From Galdieria sulphuraria (taxonomy: Eukaryota > Rhodophyta > Bangiophyceae > Galdieriales > Galdieriaceae): 64,000 bases of DNA. The translations under genes were made by a program, and so were the position numbers. The stretch spans positions 163,307 through 227,306 of the forward strand of contig NW_005178465.1 in assembly GCF_000341285.1 (NCBI RefSeq), given 5' to 3'. The notes under the pieces were generated by a model. It ran no database searches, was not told where the DNA came from, and saw only the letters and a program-made list of their open reading frames with translations. Positions 53,923-64,000 of the stretch are shown piece by piece (within the stretch, counting starts at the first letter, position 1; every line of letters begins with the position of its first letter).

Positions 53923-56900
53923 ACTTTCTGAAATAAAACATGTTTCGAATCGCAATATTTGCTTTGGTAACTAAACTGTCTCAACGGCTTCGGCTGCGTA
54001 GAAATCGCCAAACTTTCATCAGAGTAGCTGCCAAGTAACTCATTTCATTTCCGGTCAGTAAATGTTTTGTTTAGTCTACCAAGGGAGAGTTACATCGTGT
54101 CTCGTATATCTTTTGACACAGTAAAATGCAGCTGTAATCATATTATCAAGATAGCTTCCTGGTTTTCACGAATGCTTATGATAAATCAACTCTTTCAGAA
54201 ACTAAGAAATTTAATACTTGTCAAAAGACGAGTATGTATACAACAATTGGAAATGCATTTTAGAATACAACTAATAAACTGCCGCCTTCTCAAGATAAAG
54301 GTTGCTTCATTGAAAACCTAGCTCTAATGGGGACTTCTGCAATGGAAAATATATCCACCATCTATTCAAAGGAAGCTTAACGTTGCAGCTACATTTCTTC
54401 AAGTGTTCAAAAAAAGAAATCCTCTCCAGTCCGGCCGTAAAAATAAAGAGTGCTACTTTCAACGAAACATTCGGTGGAATCCACACACATTTTCAGAGTA
54501 CTCAAAAATCTCTGAGAAGAAATCACGGAAAATGAACTATTAACGCAAGTATGTCCCAGTGTTTCAAAAATATATTCATTATTGCGGCCTCCAGTTTGCT
54601 TAAATTAAATACGTTGTGTTTTCGTAGAGCTACAAATATTCTCTTTTGTGAAGCAAACTTCTTGATTCGCGAGTTTGCAAGCAGAAGGAAAAGAGTTGCC
54701 AACAAAAGGAGTTTGAGTAAAGAAGGACAGCTAGTCTAAAGGTACAGCACAAGCGAAGTTGGATGCGGCAGTTATAGTTTTCTTCAAACTCCAACAAAGG
54801 AGCAAGAGCTTATCGAAATACTTCGGAACTACTCTTATGCCATTCAGTCTATGGTGAGTTGAAACCGATGTTTTCTTGAAGAGTCCTGATTTGTTCTTCG
54901 TTTCATACCAAATATCTTTACGACTTCACACAATTTGCTCGTTCAGAAGGCAATGAATGGCTATTCGCGAGTGTAGTTTTCGCGGAAAGCTTCAAGGCTT
55001 GTGATTGGATAGCTAGTGAAAGATAGAGAGTTCGAATATCGTTTCGGGCACATTTCCGTGAGTTTTAAAAGAATGAGTTGATACCATATTGTCTATTTCA
55101 GCTCAACACTTGCTTCGGTCTGGGACAAAATACTCGATATTGGATAAACACTTCCTTCTGACCAGTCTTTATTTTAGTAACGCTATCTAAAAGAATTTTG
55201 TGAGAGCATCTGGTCAGAAATTCTTTCTCACTAACCTGTTGGAAACGATTGGGAACTGTGTAAGTTAAAACATTTAAATGAGCAGAGATTTCAACTAAGT
55301 GAAGGTCTGTTGCACAAGGGCTTACAGCCAAAAGCTCTCTTCCATAGTCAGCACTGACAAAGTCACTTTTCAAAGTTCTCACGAGTCAAGTTGAATATAT
55401 GGAGCCTAGAAATTGACTTGGGAAGTGAAAACAGAAGACCTGAATTTGTGTCCGCTTGGCCACTCCAATGTTACTTCTTTTGGCCGTTTTTAAGGTTACG
55501 CGGCAGTGTTTACAAAACGAAGAATAGAATCGCCTTATTGACAGTTAACAGAAGTAGATAACTTCTCATCAGCAATGCAGGATAGAGACCTGCAAATGGA
55601 CAGCAAGTAGCTGTCCTTACCGCAATGGATAGGATGATAGCGTATATTGTAAATTTCTTGAGTGACAACAAGTTTCATATTCGAAAACAAAGGTGCAAGT
55701 GTAGAAGAACGTCTTATTTTATTCAGTAATGAACCATCTCCGTGAAAGACGCTTCGTCAATAAGTTCACTTCAATAGACAAGCATGAGATACGTTGTTGT
55801 GGCGTTGCATTCAATTAGAAATATTTGTAAAACGACCAAAATTTCTCCTACTGCAGAGTATTGTACTCATAAGTAATGGCAAATGGCGCAACATAATCTC
55901 ATAACACGTACTGCAGTAAAACTACCGAAATACGTTCGAACTCTTCAAAGAATAAGAAGTTTCAAATGATTGTAAATCTTCTGGCTGTCACCAAAACTTT
56001 TTTAGCAAAACATTCTATCCTTTCAACTTTATTCTGAGCAAAGCACCAAACCAGACGAGTGTCCGGCAACATATACAAATATTGTTCCTTCGTATAGAGA
56101 CTTTTTTGTAAATAATTTTGAAGCCGTTTAATAGTTTGTTTACGCAAGTTACGAAAATGAACAGTCTACTTTTTTAAGTAGGCGAAAGCGAATTCTGACA
56201 AATTGAATGACATTTTGACGTAAGACAACCCTACACAAAAATTCGAAAGAATAGAATTCCACTATAGTTCGATTTTCTAATCAATGTATTCGTGAAAATC
56301 AACAAGTTCATCTGCGACCAGAACTCGTCCATTCCACCATTGGCTTCTTTTTGACGGTTAATTATTCAGGTGCACGGCTTATCCGTACAAGGAAGACTTA
56401 TCTGAGTTCTTCGTGTGAAGATAAAATAAGCTGCATCACTCAAAACAATTTTAACTTCTTGACTGTGCAAACAACAGCAATTAGATGAAATGCATAAACG
56501 CCAACGTTGCTCCAGTTGGAGCTTTTCACCACTTCGCCTCTCCACCTCGGGACCCCAGGTGAATATTAGTATTACAGCTGTTAAGCTATTTAACCAATGG
56601 CTGCTAACTTTCAAGCTTCGCTGTTTAAAAGTTCTAGATGTTTCGACAAGTTGTGCTAAATTCTTTCAGTGAGCTTCAATCGCACCAACTAGACTGACAC
56701 GCCAACTGCACGAAAATTTACCTATAGTATTTTCCTGATCTCCTTCAGCTCAAGTTCAACAGTCCAAAACTGAAGGGGAAAGGCCAACTTTGACAAAGTT
56801 TGAGATAAAAAGTTCTCTCACAACCTTTCACAACATAAGCTGGCCGTTAATTCTTTGGAACCCTCTTCCAAAAATTAGCTGAAATCAGACTAAGTGATTG

Positions 56901-57836
56901 TCATGGCGGTGCTCAGTAAAAACCCTTCTTATGATCGCAGTGCTGTTACAGTTCTTAAAACGCCTAAATATTGATGTCGGAATCATGAGACCGTTGTTAA
57001 TTCCAAAAATGATACTACCTTTCATTGGATAAACTGTGCTTTGGACAGGATTGTTTGAATAAATGACTATTTTAAGTATAAGTGTCGTTTCTAGTTGAGT
57101 TTCACATGCCCCGTTTCTCTTGGTCTTGCTTTTTTACACTTATCCATTTGTACAGTCCAAAGTGTTTTCCTTTGAAGCGATTCATTCCTCTTCAGCCACA
57201 TGCTTCGATTTCTGTTGAAAAACTCTTGCAGGGAGCTTGGAAGAAGGTTTACTTTTCCATAAGCTTCCTTTATTTTTCTCTTATGAAGAACGAATATTTC
57301 TTCTGTAAAAATAATTGGGTTGTATTTCTTCCAAACATTAGACCTATTGGTAATTCTGCCGAATAACTTTCAATTAATAGTGTTAGTTGTTTCAAATATC
57401 ACTGGATTATTCTCTATTTGCATAGAACACATCTGTTCTTATCTAATTAGGAGATAGAATAAAAATGGATACGAATCGATCTCTTAGAATCAGTTTGCTC
57501 AAGATTAGTGCAATTATGTTGAATCGACTGCAAATTTGTGTTGAATAAAAAGCACAGTTCGAGCATTGAGGCAACATGGTTGGTACTTTATCATGCCATT
57601 GTACTGAATATCAAGCTCAAATTTTGTTTTCGTTCTGTTAAGAGGACCGTAGTCTATTGTGGCTGCTTTTCTATGGGATGTAAATTGAAAGAGATCAAAA
57701 ATTTCCAATATTATTCAATATTTTTATGAATGATATCTTTGAAGTACCAAACACATGTTCGCTGTATTCATCTTCATTATCATGAACATCCATCCTTCCC
57801 TTACCTTACCAAGCATCTCAGTTAGTGAACTTTTTT
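53923..57836. other. Gene-poor stretch of about 3.9 kb
   Basis: No confident gene. Several frames of 60-95 codons (for example 54067-54321, 55098-55382 and 57082-57366) lack any family feature. One short stretch near 54745-54855 reads an exon-like peptide (VGCGSYSFLQTPTKEQELIE) up to a GTGAG, without further exons. The region is probably intergenic or relic DNA. Confidence 0.4.
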
Positions 57837-58183
57837 TTATCCGGTAGATCACCTGAATTGATGTTTGCAGATGACAACGTTTTGCTGACAACAAATCAAG
57901 GCCACTCTATTCATTTGTTGAAGTATCTCGAAGATTTTTTTGATTTATTGGATATGCGGATTATTTCTCATAAATGTTGAGTCATGGCTATATGTGGCGA
58001 TACGAGTCAGTTGGAAAAGTATACTTGGTAACTGAAAAGGAGACATTACCTACTGTTTCAGAATACAAATATTTTGGAGCACTTCCTTTTAGAAGATTTA
58101 GTTCCTTATAGCAGCGTAAAGAAGATGACGAATAAGAACCTCAACCGCACCCATCCGCTTCTCAGCAATGTAAGTCATGGTTA
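57837..58183 (+). mobile_element. Non-LTR (LINE-type) reverse transcriptase relic
   Basis: A frame from 57837 reads SPELMFADDNVLLTTNQ, with the FADD catalytic signature of reverse transcriptases in the usual context. It continues with LLKYLEDFFDLLDMRI. After a frame change it continues CGDTSQLEKY and EYKYFGALPF, which fit the K...LP...YKYLG block that follows the FADD box in LINE elements. Several stops and frame breaks follow. No gag, endonuclease or target-site duplication was found. Confidence 0.7.
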
Positions 58184-58617
58184 GAGATTCGTATATCACT
58201 GTCTACTTATAATCAAAGGTTTTATTTTACCATTGAAACTATAAAGAAAGAGGGAAAAGATCTGGCATGCATTATGCACCCGTTGAGCATTGACCAACTC
58301 AATCACATGCCAAGGCATTTCGTAGACCACCGTTCTACGTCCACTGGAGCTGGTGCTATCTTCGTAATTGAAGCATTTGGTTTGACTAGTGTTTGACTCA
58401 TTTATTGCATGGCATCGCGCTAGCCTATTTCTCAATGTTCCAAATATGCATGCTTTAATTCATTGGTTAAGCCAAAATCATCCTTTTCAATGAGAATCAG
58501 ATTATGTCGGGTACGGGTAGTCTTATATGGCCAATAAGGCATAATACTCTAAAATGATTGGTGGAAACATACCAGAGATTATGAATAAGCCGCTTGGAGC
58601 AAAAAGATGACTCCACA
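58184..58617. other. Spacer between two relics
   Basis: A plus-strand stretch at about 58195-58396 stays open (EGKDLACIMHPLSIDQLN, then GAGAIFVIEAFG) and has a protein-like look, but I cannot place it. It may be another degraded gene fragment. Confidence 0.3.
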
Positions 58618-59075
58618 GTGCATCCACAAAAAGTGTTGCTTCGAGGATGGTTTCATATCCGAGACATTGCAGTAATGGATTAAGTTCGTTATGCCTACTT
58701 AGTTGACAGGATAAAGGGTATGCTGTGGCTTCTGGCTACAAAATATACCCTCTTGAAGTTGAGGATGTACTACAAAATTACGTGCTGTTCGTATGGCTGC
58801 AGTGTGTTGGCATACCTGACAAATATAGAGTAGAAGCTTTGAATGCTTACGTTGCTTTGAAACACGGTTTGGAATTGACTTCCACACAATTGATAGGATT
58901 CTGTAAGAAGAGACTTGCAGCTTTCAAATTTCGAAGACAAATGGCAATTATTGATGAGGTACCGAAAAATGCAAGTGGTAAATCTTTTCGACGAGAACCT
59001 TGTACAGTTGAACAAAAGAAACATGTAAATAGAAATGGACGACTATTGAGAGCAAGTATACCCAATAGAACTTAA
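58618..59075 (+). pseudogene. Acyl-CoA synthetase (AMP-binding) C-terminal relic
   Basis: A fragment reading LLRGWFHIRDIAVMD, then YLVDRIKGM, matches the GWFHTGD...YLVDRIKD region of AMP-forming enzymes. After a frame change comes ASGYKIYPLEVEDVLQNY, then GIPDKYRVEALNAYVALK and VPKNASGKSFRREP, the complete C-terminal AMP-binding domain with its catalytic Lys. There is no N-terminal adenylation domain and at least one stop and one frameshift. It is a truncated, decayed copy of a fatty-acid or related CoA ligase. Confidence 0.75.
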
Positions 59076-59779
59076 ACTATTTTTTTCTTCGATTAAAATA
59101 ATTTCAAATTGATCAACAAACTCCTGTAATTTGGACTATCGTTCGCCAAATTGCTTAGTCACTTCAAGTTCTATTTTTCTGGCTACCTCATTTCTTTTCT
59201 TCAGTAGCACAAATAGTTTCAAAATAAATCCGTTCTAGTGATTATAGTCCATTACAGTCGATCACTGATTACTTCGATGGCCCTTGAAAAATATAATACG
59301 TGAAGCTCTCAAGGCAAACTGGAGCATGAACGGCTTTGGAAAATCTTGATGTACTAAGCCACAAAAAAGCTATTGTATTTGTAGAAACCTTTCGCATTTT
59401 CAGAATAACGTCTTTATGACAAACTTTAATTTTCTACCAGTGGATATCCAAAGGCAAGTTATTGAGTTGCCAAAGCTCCTCAAGGACTCGATAAAATTTG
59501 TTTGGAAATTATTAGTCATCAAGCTAATTGAAATGGTAGTTTCCTAAAAAATAACTTAAAGATTATTGAGCGAGCAAAGATTTCAAAAAATATTTTTCGT
59601 TTCTTTCTTGGAATAATTTCTTGACATAATGACGATACTTAAAGAAGCATAACTTTAATGCAGTGACAAAATTTGACTTGACATCGCACAAAACTAATGA
59701 ACCTCTTCTCTTCCTTTAACACATAAAGACCAGAGAAATTTTCATTTAAACAATGGTAGCAACAAAAATGTAAGAAACT
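59076..59779. other. Intergenic, no gene seen
   Basis: AT-rich, with no open frame of note on either strand. Confidence 0.45.
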
Positions 59780-60887
59780 TTAATTGGAATCAAGAAATCT
59801 ACAACATTTTCGCTGTTCTCTACAAACATCTTTCAAAAAAATCTTTTTTCCAGTATCGCCACTTATCCAAAAACAATCCGACGCACTCCGACGCCCTAAG
59901 TTTTCTATAAACTGCATACAGGTTTCAAGGTAGACCTTGCCACCTCCATTATGATGATGAAAGTACGGAAAGGTCTTGGTATCTCTATTAATATATGTTG
60001 AGTTCGACAAACAATAATTGTCAAAGACTCCTTCGAGACGATCCGTGCACTGTATAAAATGGGCTTTGTTGTCTAAAACAATAGATTTGTCGATGGATAG
60101 TAAAAAGGCAATTGATGTCGACGCTTGGTCGTCTCGTTGTTCAGGTTTTAAAACTTTGTAGAACACTTCCCAATTTAAATCAACAAATTCCTTCACTTTT
60201 TTCCACCTCCCAATGAAGCCACCACCATTAGGAAACGCATATGGCCCTTCTCCAGATCGTTTGAAAGACTCGAGTTTCAGAGTATCGCAGAGTTTCTCGG
60301 CCTTAAAGCTCCACACCCACGGCCTCTCTTGAGTCTTCGGATCATATAAATTTAATGAAATATTAGAGAAAGGGTTATAAGAAAAAGGCCAGCAATTTTT
60401 TTCGGCTCCTAAAAACAAGTCCTTGTCCGTATTGGCAAAGTCTTTTCTAAGCCCACTCGTTTCTCTCATATAGAAAGCGTCTCTACCATCAAGAAACACC
60501 ACTATGTCGTTGTCTTCCAGTAGTGTATTGTTTTCTGTGCCTATCAAATGAAGAGCTACCTGCTGAAGTTCACAAAAAGAAAACTAGGGAAACGAGTACA
60601 TACTAGTTTGCGAGTCTTTCTGTCAGTTTCCTTGGAATATCGACTTGGATCTTCTAATCCATAAACCCTTGAGTACTCTTTGCCATTACTGAATGAAAAA
60701 GAGAGAGTGCTTGTGCGCAAAGACCCTCGGTTACCTCGTCATCATATGAAAGAAAATGCAGTTGCTCCTCTTTTGTAATATAGTTATATTCAGTTAAAAA
60801 CCTCTTTATAGAAATGTGAACCACAGCAGAAATCAGACAAAAAAATATTAGACTTGCTGCTATATACGATACATATAGGGAAGCCAT
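59780..60887 (-). CDS. PLOD/GT25-like glycosyltransferase, type II membrane protein
   Basis: The ATG at 60887 gives a signal-anchor (MASLYVSYIAASLIFFCLIS, with VVH after it). The main exon (about 59780-60569) carries the glycosyltransferase fold of procollagen lysyl hydroxylase/GT25 enzymes: NDIVVFLDGRDAFY (metal-binding DxxD region), LFLGAEKNCWPF, PNGGGFIG, and a C-terminal HHHNGGGK. A 41-nt intron (GTATGT...TTCAG at about 60570-60610) restores the frame. At least one more intron near 60665-60730 is needed to join the anchor exon in frame, and its sites were not uniquely fixed. This family transfers galactose or glucose to hydroxylysine. The substrate here is unknown. Confidence 0.7.
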
Positions 60888-63800
60888 ATCACCCAACCTT
60901 CTGTTTATTGAAATGACCGCGAAGAGCTGGCCGATCACGTGAAGGTCCCTGAGAGGAATTGAGTAGGGAAGAGGAAGCTGGGTGGCCGCTTTATGGAGGG
61001 CCGGACGAGGTTTGGTTTCCATGATGGAATAATGATGGGTTCGCAATGAGTTGCATACATCCTTCTTTTGGTAAAAATAGTGAACTCATCATAACGTAAC
61101 TTTGTGTGTTGATAAATCCTAGAAATAAGCTTTCAATAATTGTATGTGGCCTTTTGTGGTAAACAACATTCTTCTTTTCAGCAACGTAACTTTTTTATGC
61201 ATAATCCGCAGAAAATGCATTCGAAAAGGAGAGTGTGTGTTTTGGTAGACCTGCTTCACATACAGTTTGACTTTCTCTTTTCTCTTGTCGATAAAATGTG
61301 GCTATCAACATGAAGAAGTCAAATACCAATTGAGGCTTTTTGCTCAAGACAAATCTGTGTTTTCACTATGTTCCAAGTATTTATTCAGTGTTCTCTTCTC
61401 GAATCAAAGTAATTGGCTCTTTCCTTTTATGGCAAATGAACGGAAATGGAGTATATAATCTGCTTAGTCAGGTACAGTTGATATATGCAAGAACTCAAAG
61501 AATCACTTGATAAGCTCGAATGTGGCTACTGAGATATATTTTTGCAGAATAAAACGGTCTCATCCATTCAAGAAGAGTCGTGCTTGATTCTCAACAGACC
61601 CTCATAGTGACTTTGAAGTTTTGACAAAAAATTTTTCTTGGATGATTTATTCACAAGAAAGATTTGTGCGAATGTGGAATAATAATAAGAGGATTAAATA
61701 ATAGCTGAAGTTACTAATTTTGGATACAAGAAAAGATTTGTCGTTCTGTCAATCCAGAAAAGGGATTGGACCGGTTGTGAATACTAGATGAGACCTGTGC
61801 AATTTGAACAAAAGAGCGATCAGGAAATAAGATGAATTGCACACTGTCATGCGAACGTAATTCACAAGGAGTGAGTTTCCTTTACAACTTGCAATTGTCC
61901 AATTTTGCTCGATATTGTAGTCAAGTGAGAAAATTCAGTATCCATGTTTCTCAAGCCTATTCAACTCTAGATTCGAAGATCGTATGTGGTCAACCTCCAA
62001 CAAAAATATTATCATGCTTTTAGATCTTTTCCTCACAATATCGTACAAAACTGTCACAGTAATGCGTACAATTCAGTTTGGATACTCAACTGAGAAGTTT
62101 CAACCTGTGTTGCAGGCTGTGTTCAAACTCTAATAATGCTCATCATAACTTTCATTTAATTTTACAACTATTGCTAATATACTTCGCGAGAGCTTTCCAA
62201 ACAGTAAAATACGAAAACGTCCCACCAGTGACTAATTGACAGCTCCTGTCTATAGTACAGTTGTCACTAAAGACACAAAAGAAAGTTTGCAGTATAGTAG
62301 GAACTCTTCTAGAAATAAATACACAAGTATCTTCAAACTCCTTTTCTATATAGCTTTGGAACAACTAGAGTCAACAACAAGACAAGTTTGCAACGGCGTC
62401 GTCCTTGACAAACAAATTCCAACTATTGAAGCAAAGCGTGCTTTGACTCTTTTGCCAATCCACTACAGAGAGCGGGGTTCATCCACTCTTTCTTTTCAAA
62501 TTTTTCTTCTAACAATTTTGTCAATATCGTCTTTCGAGTGGCACTGAGCATCGTCAACTTGAATACTGTCATATATAACAGGATGGAGAAGTGACCTTGA
62601 CTTAAAAAGAGCTCGTAATATTTTATGTGTATATTTAGGCTTACGTAAAGAATCTGCAGGCGTTCAACAATCAGTATTTCACAATTTATCTACTTGGTGC
62701 GAAAGGAAGGATACACTACTACTTCCAGTTAGACCCAAATCCCCCAATCATTAATCACCAGATCGTAGTTTGCCGAACAAGACTAACTTTCGTTACTTAG
62801 TGAGAAAAAGACAACTCTAGAAATATTGGAAGATCAAGAATACTTAAATTTGCATTGTACAGTAAAGAAAAGAGATTTTCGAAGTTTCCGTGCAAGGAAA
62901 AGTAAAAGTGTTGCAGCTTTCTTGACTACAACTTTCAGAACGGTCTATTGATTCGTCATCGATGCGATAGAAACACAGACCGTTGTAACTTTTGGTACTC
63001 AATCCTTCTTCCCGTAAGCAAATTATGTATATATATATCGATGAAAGAATTCACGAATTTTGGTCAGTTTCTGTTGAAGCCCTGCCTTCTGTATACTTTC
63101 CTATTCTACAACTGGGTACACCATTACTTCTTCGCGATTCATCAGCCCAAAAGGACGGCTCCTTGACCTTCATTTATACATAAGAAAAGGTTACAGTTCT
63201 CATACCACAAGTTAAACGAGTTACTCCCATTGAAAGTTGGAAAATGATCTTTGCACTTTGAAGCAGTTTTCCGAGGTTTTTCAAGGCCAAAGGAAGACTC
63301 TCGGATTGAGAACAAGTCAAAAGCTAGTTCTAGCAAAACCCGTTTTTGGTTTGCTATCGAAATTGGGTTCCAGTAAGTTTGAAATTTACCTTGTAAAGAT
63401 AGTTTTGGTCAAACTCAGCTCTGTTAAAAGCTATAGTGTTGCTAGTGAGTCGAAGGAAGCTTCTTACAACAAAGTCTTTCTTCTTTTACAAAATTACGTG
63501 TGGTGTTAGATTGATTGTATCGAGGCCATTAACTGTCTCAGTAGCTTTGTATATGTCTCCAATTGAATACTTTTTTTAAAACTCACCAGACATAAAAGAT
63601 AGTATATCTCCGGTAAAACGAGAAAGTTACATAACAACCCCTCACCGTCGTTGGTTGAAAGTGAGAATGATTTATGGCTGACTAAAACTCCGTAAAGGTT
63701 TGATATTGTATCATTCTCCTTCAGTTGTTTCTCGTTGAATTCGCTAAAGTATATTGTAAAGTCACAAAATCGGCTAAGTTCGTTGATCGTTAAATACAAT

Positions 63801-64000
63801 TTTTTCTAAAATTGTTGCAGAAGATAGTCGACTGCTCCCAAACTATCGAACTTCTTTACAATCTTTGCAACCAGCTGAACGGCACTCTCGTATTTTGCTT
63901 TTTGATGATAAGAGTCGAAAAATATTTTGTTCTATAATGTGCTTTTCAAAACAATTACTCGGTAATATGGAAGGATAATTGAGAATACGCCAATAATAAC
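60888..64000. other. Terminal 3.1 kb, no supported gene
   Basis: No convincing coding region. Frames of 60-103 codons occur (for example 62236-62547, 62992-63183 and 63506-63799 minus), none with a recognised motif. A minus-strand stretch near 63150-63330 reads FNGSNSFNLWYENC, which loosely recalls the copia-type gag start but is too weak to call. Confidence 0.4.

Noticed and set aside
63142-63336. Copia-type gag fragment on the minus strand
   Set aside because: One short FNGSN...W-like stretch only; no protease, integrase or LTRs are seen.
1-64000. tRNA, rRNA or CRISPR features
   Set aside because: No cloverleaf-like boxes, rRNA segments or regularly spaced repeats were seen on reading. 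A covariance-model scan was not possible.

Overview
The window is eukaryotic nuclear DNA. Genes are broken by short GT-AG introns of about 45-65 nt, the DNA is AT-rich, and no bacterial operon pattern is seen. The protein set mixes plastid or mitochondrial housekeeping (HflX, RsmH, a DnaJ-type zinc-finger protein, TrpE, PanE, FolB) with core eukaryotic cell biology (Raptor, VPS52, DRG1, ribosomal protein eL22, PEN-2, rhomboid, SPX-RING). Very compact divergent gene pairs and short introns fit a unicellular red alga of the Cyanidiophyceae, most likely Galdieria. That assignment is an inference from style and content, not from a database match.

Layout. 1-8.4 kb: a partial gene, a GT69-type mannosyltransferase, a membrane-anchored PA14-like protein, a six-exon dihydroneopterin aldolase, a Csm1/monopolin-like kinetochore protein and a hedgehog/intein (Hint) protein. 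8.4-28.3 kb is dense housekeeping: rhomboid, ketopantoate reductase, a small membrane protein, SPX-RING ligase, HflX, PEN-2, ABHD11-like hydrolase, zinc-finger protein, VPS52, Raptor, a long coiled-coil protein, RsmH and eL22. 29-33.8 kb and 46-61 kb are looser and rich in single-pass Golgi-type glycosyltransferases (exostosin-like, GT61 relic, two near-identical GT90 copies, O-fucosyltransferase-like, GT7-like, PLOD/GT25-like). Several of these are broken. 35.9-45.6 kb returns to dense genes: DRG1, a hypothetical protein, TrpE, a kinase-PP2C fusion and an unrecognised five-exon gene. A decayed second copy of the Raptor gene lies at 49.3-51.5 kb. Relics of a LINE reverse transcriptase and an acyl-CoA synthetase lie at 57.8-59.1 kb. 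The last 3 kb shows no convincing gene.

How parts fit together. PanE (pantothenate) and FolB (folate) make cofactors, and TrpE opens tryptophan synthesis. HflX, RsmH and the zinc-finger protein probably serve organelle ribosomes or plastid complex assembly. Raptor (TORC1) and the SPX-RING protein (phosphate-sensing family) belong to nutrient signalling. VPS52 (GARP), PEN-2, rhomboid and the glycosyltransferases act in the endomembrane system. The glycosyltransferase region looks like a fast-evolving surface-glycan repertoire undergoing duplication and loss.

Most exon joins were worked out by hand from splice-site motifs, reading-frame continuity and family similarity. Those stated with coordinates keep the frame and give a length divisible by three. 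A 20-N assembly gap lies at 46471-46490.
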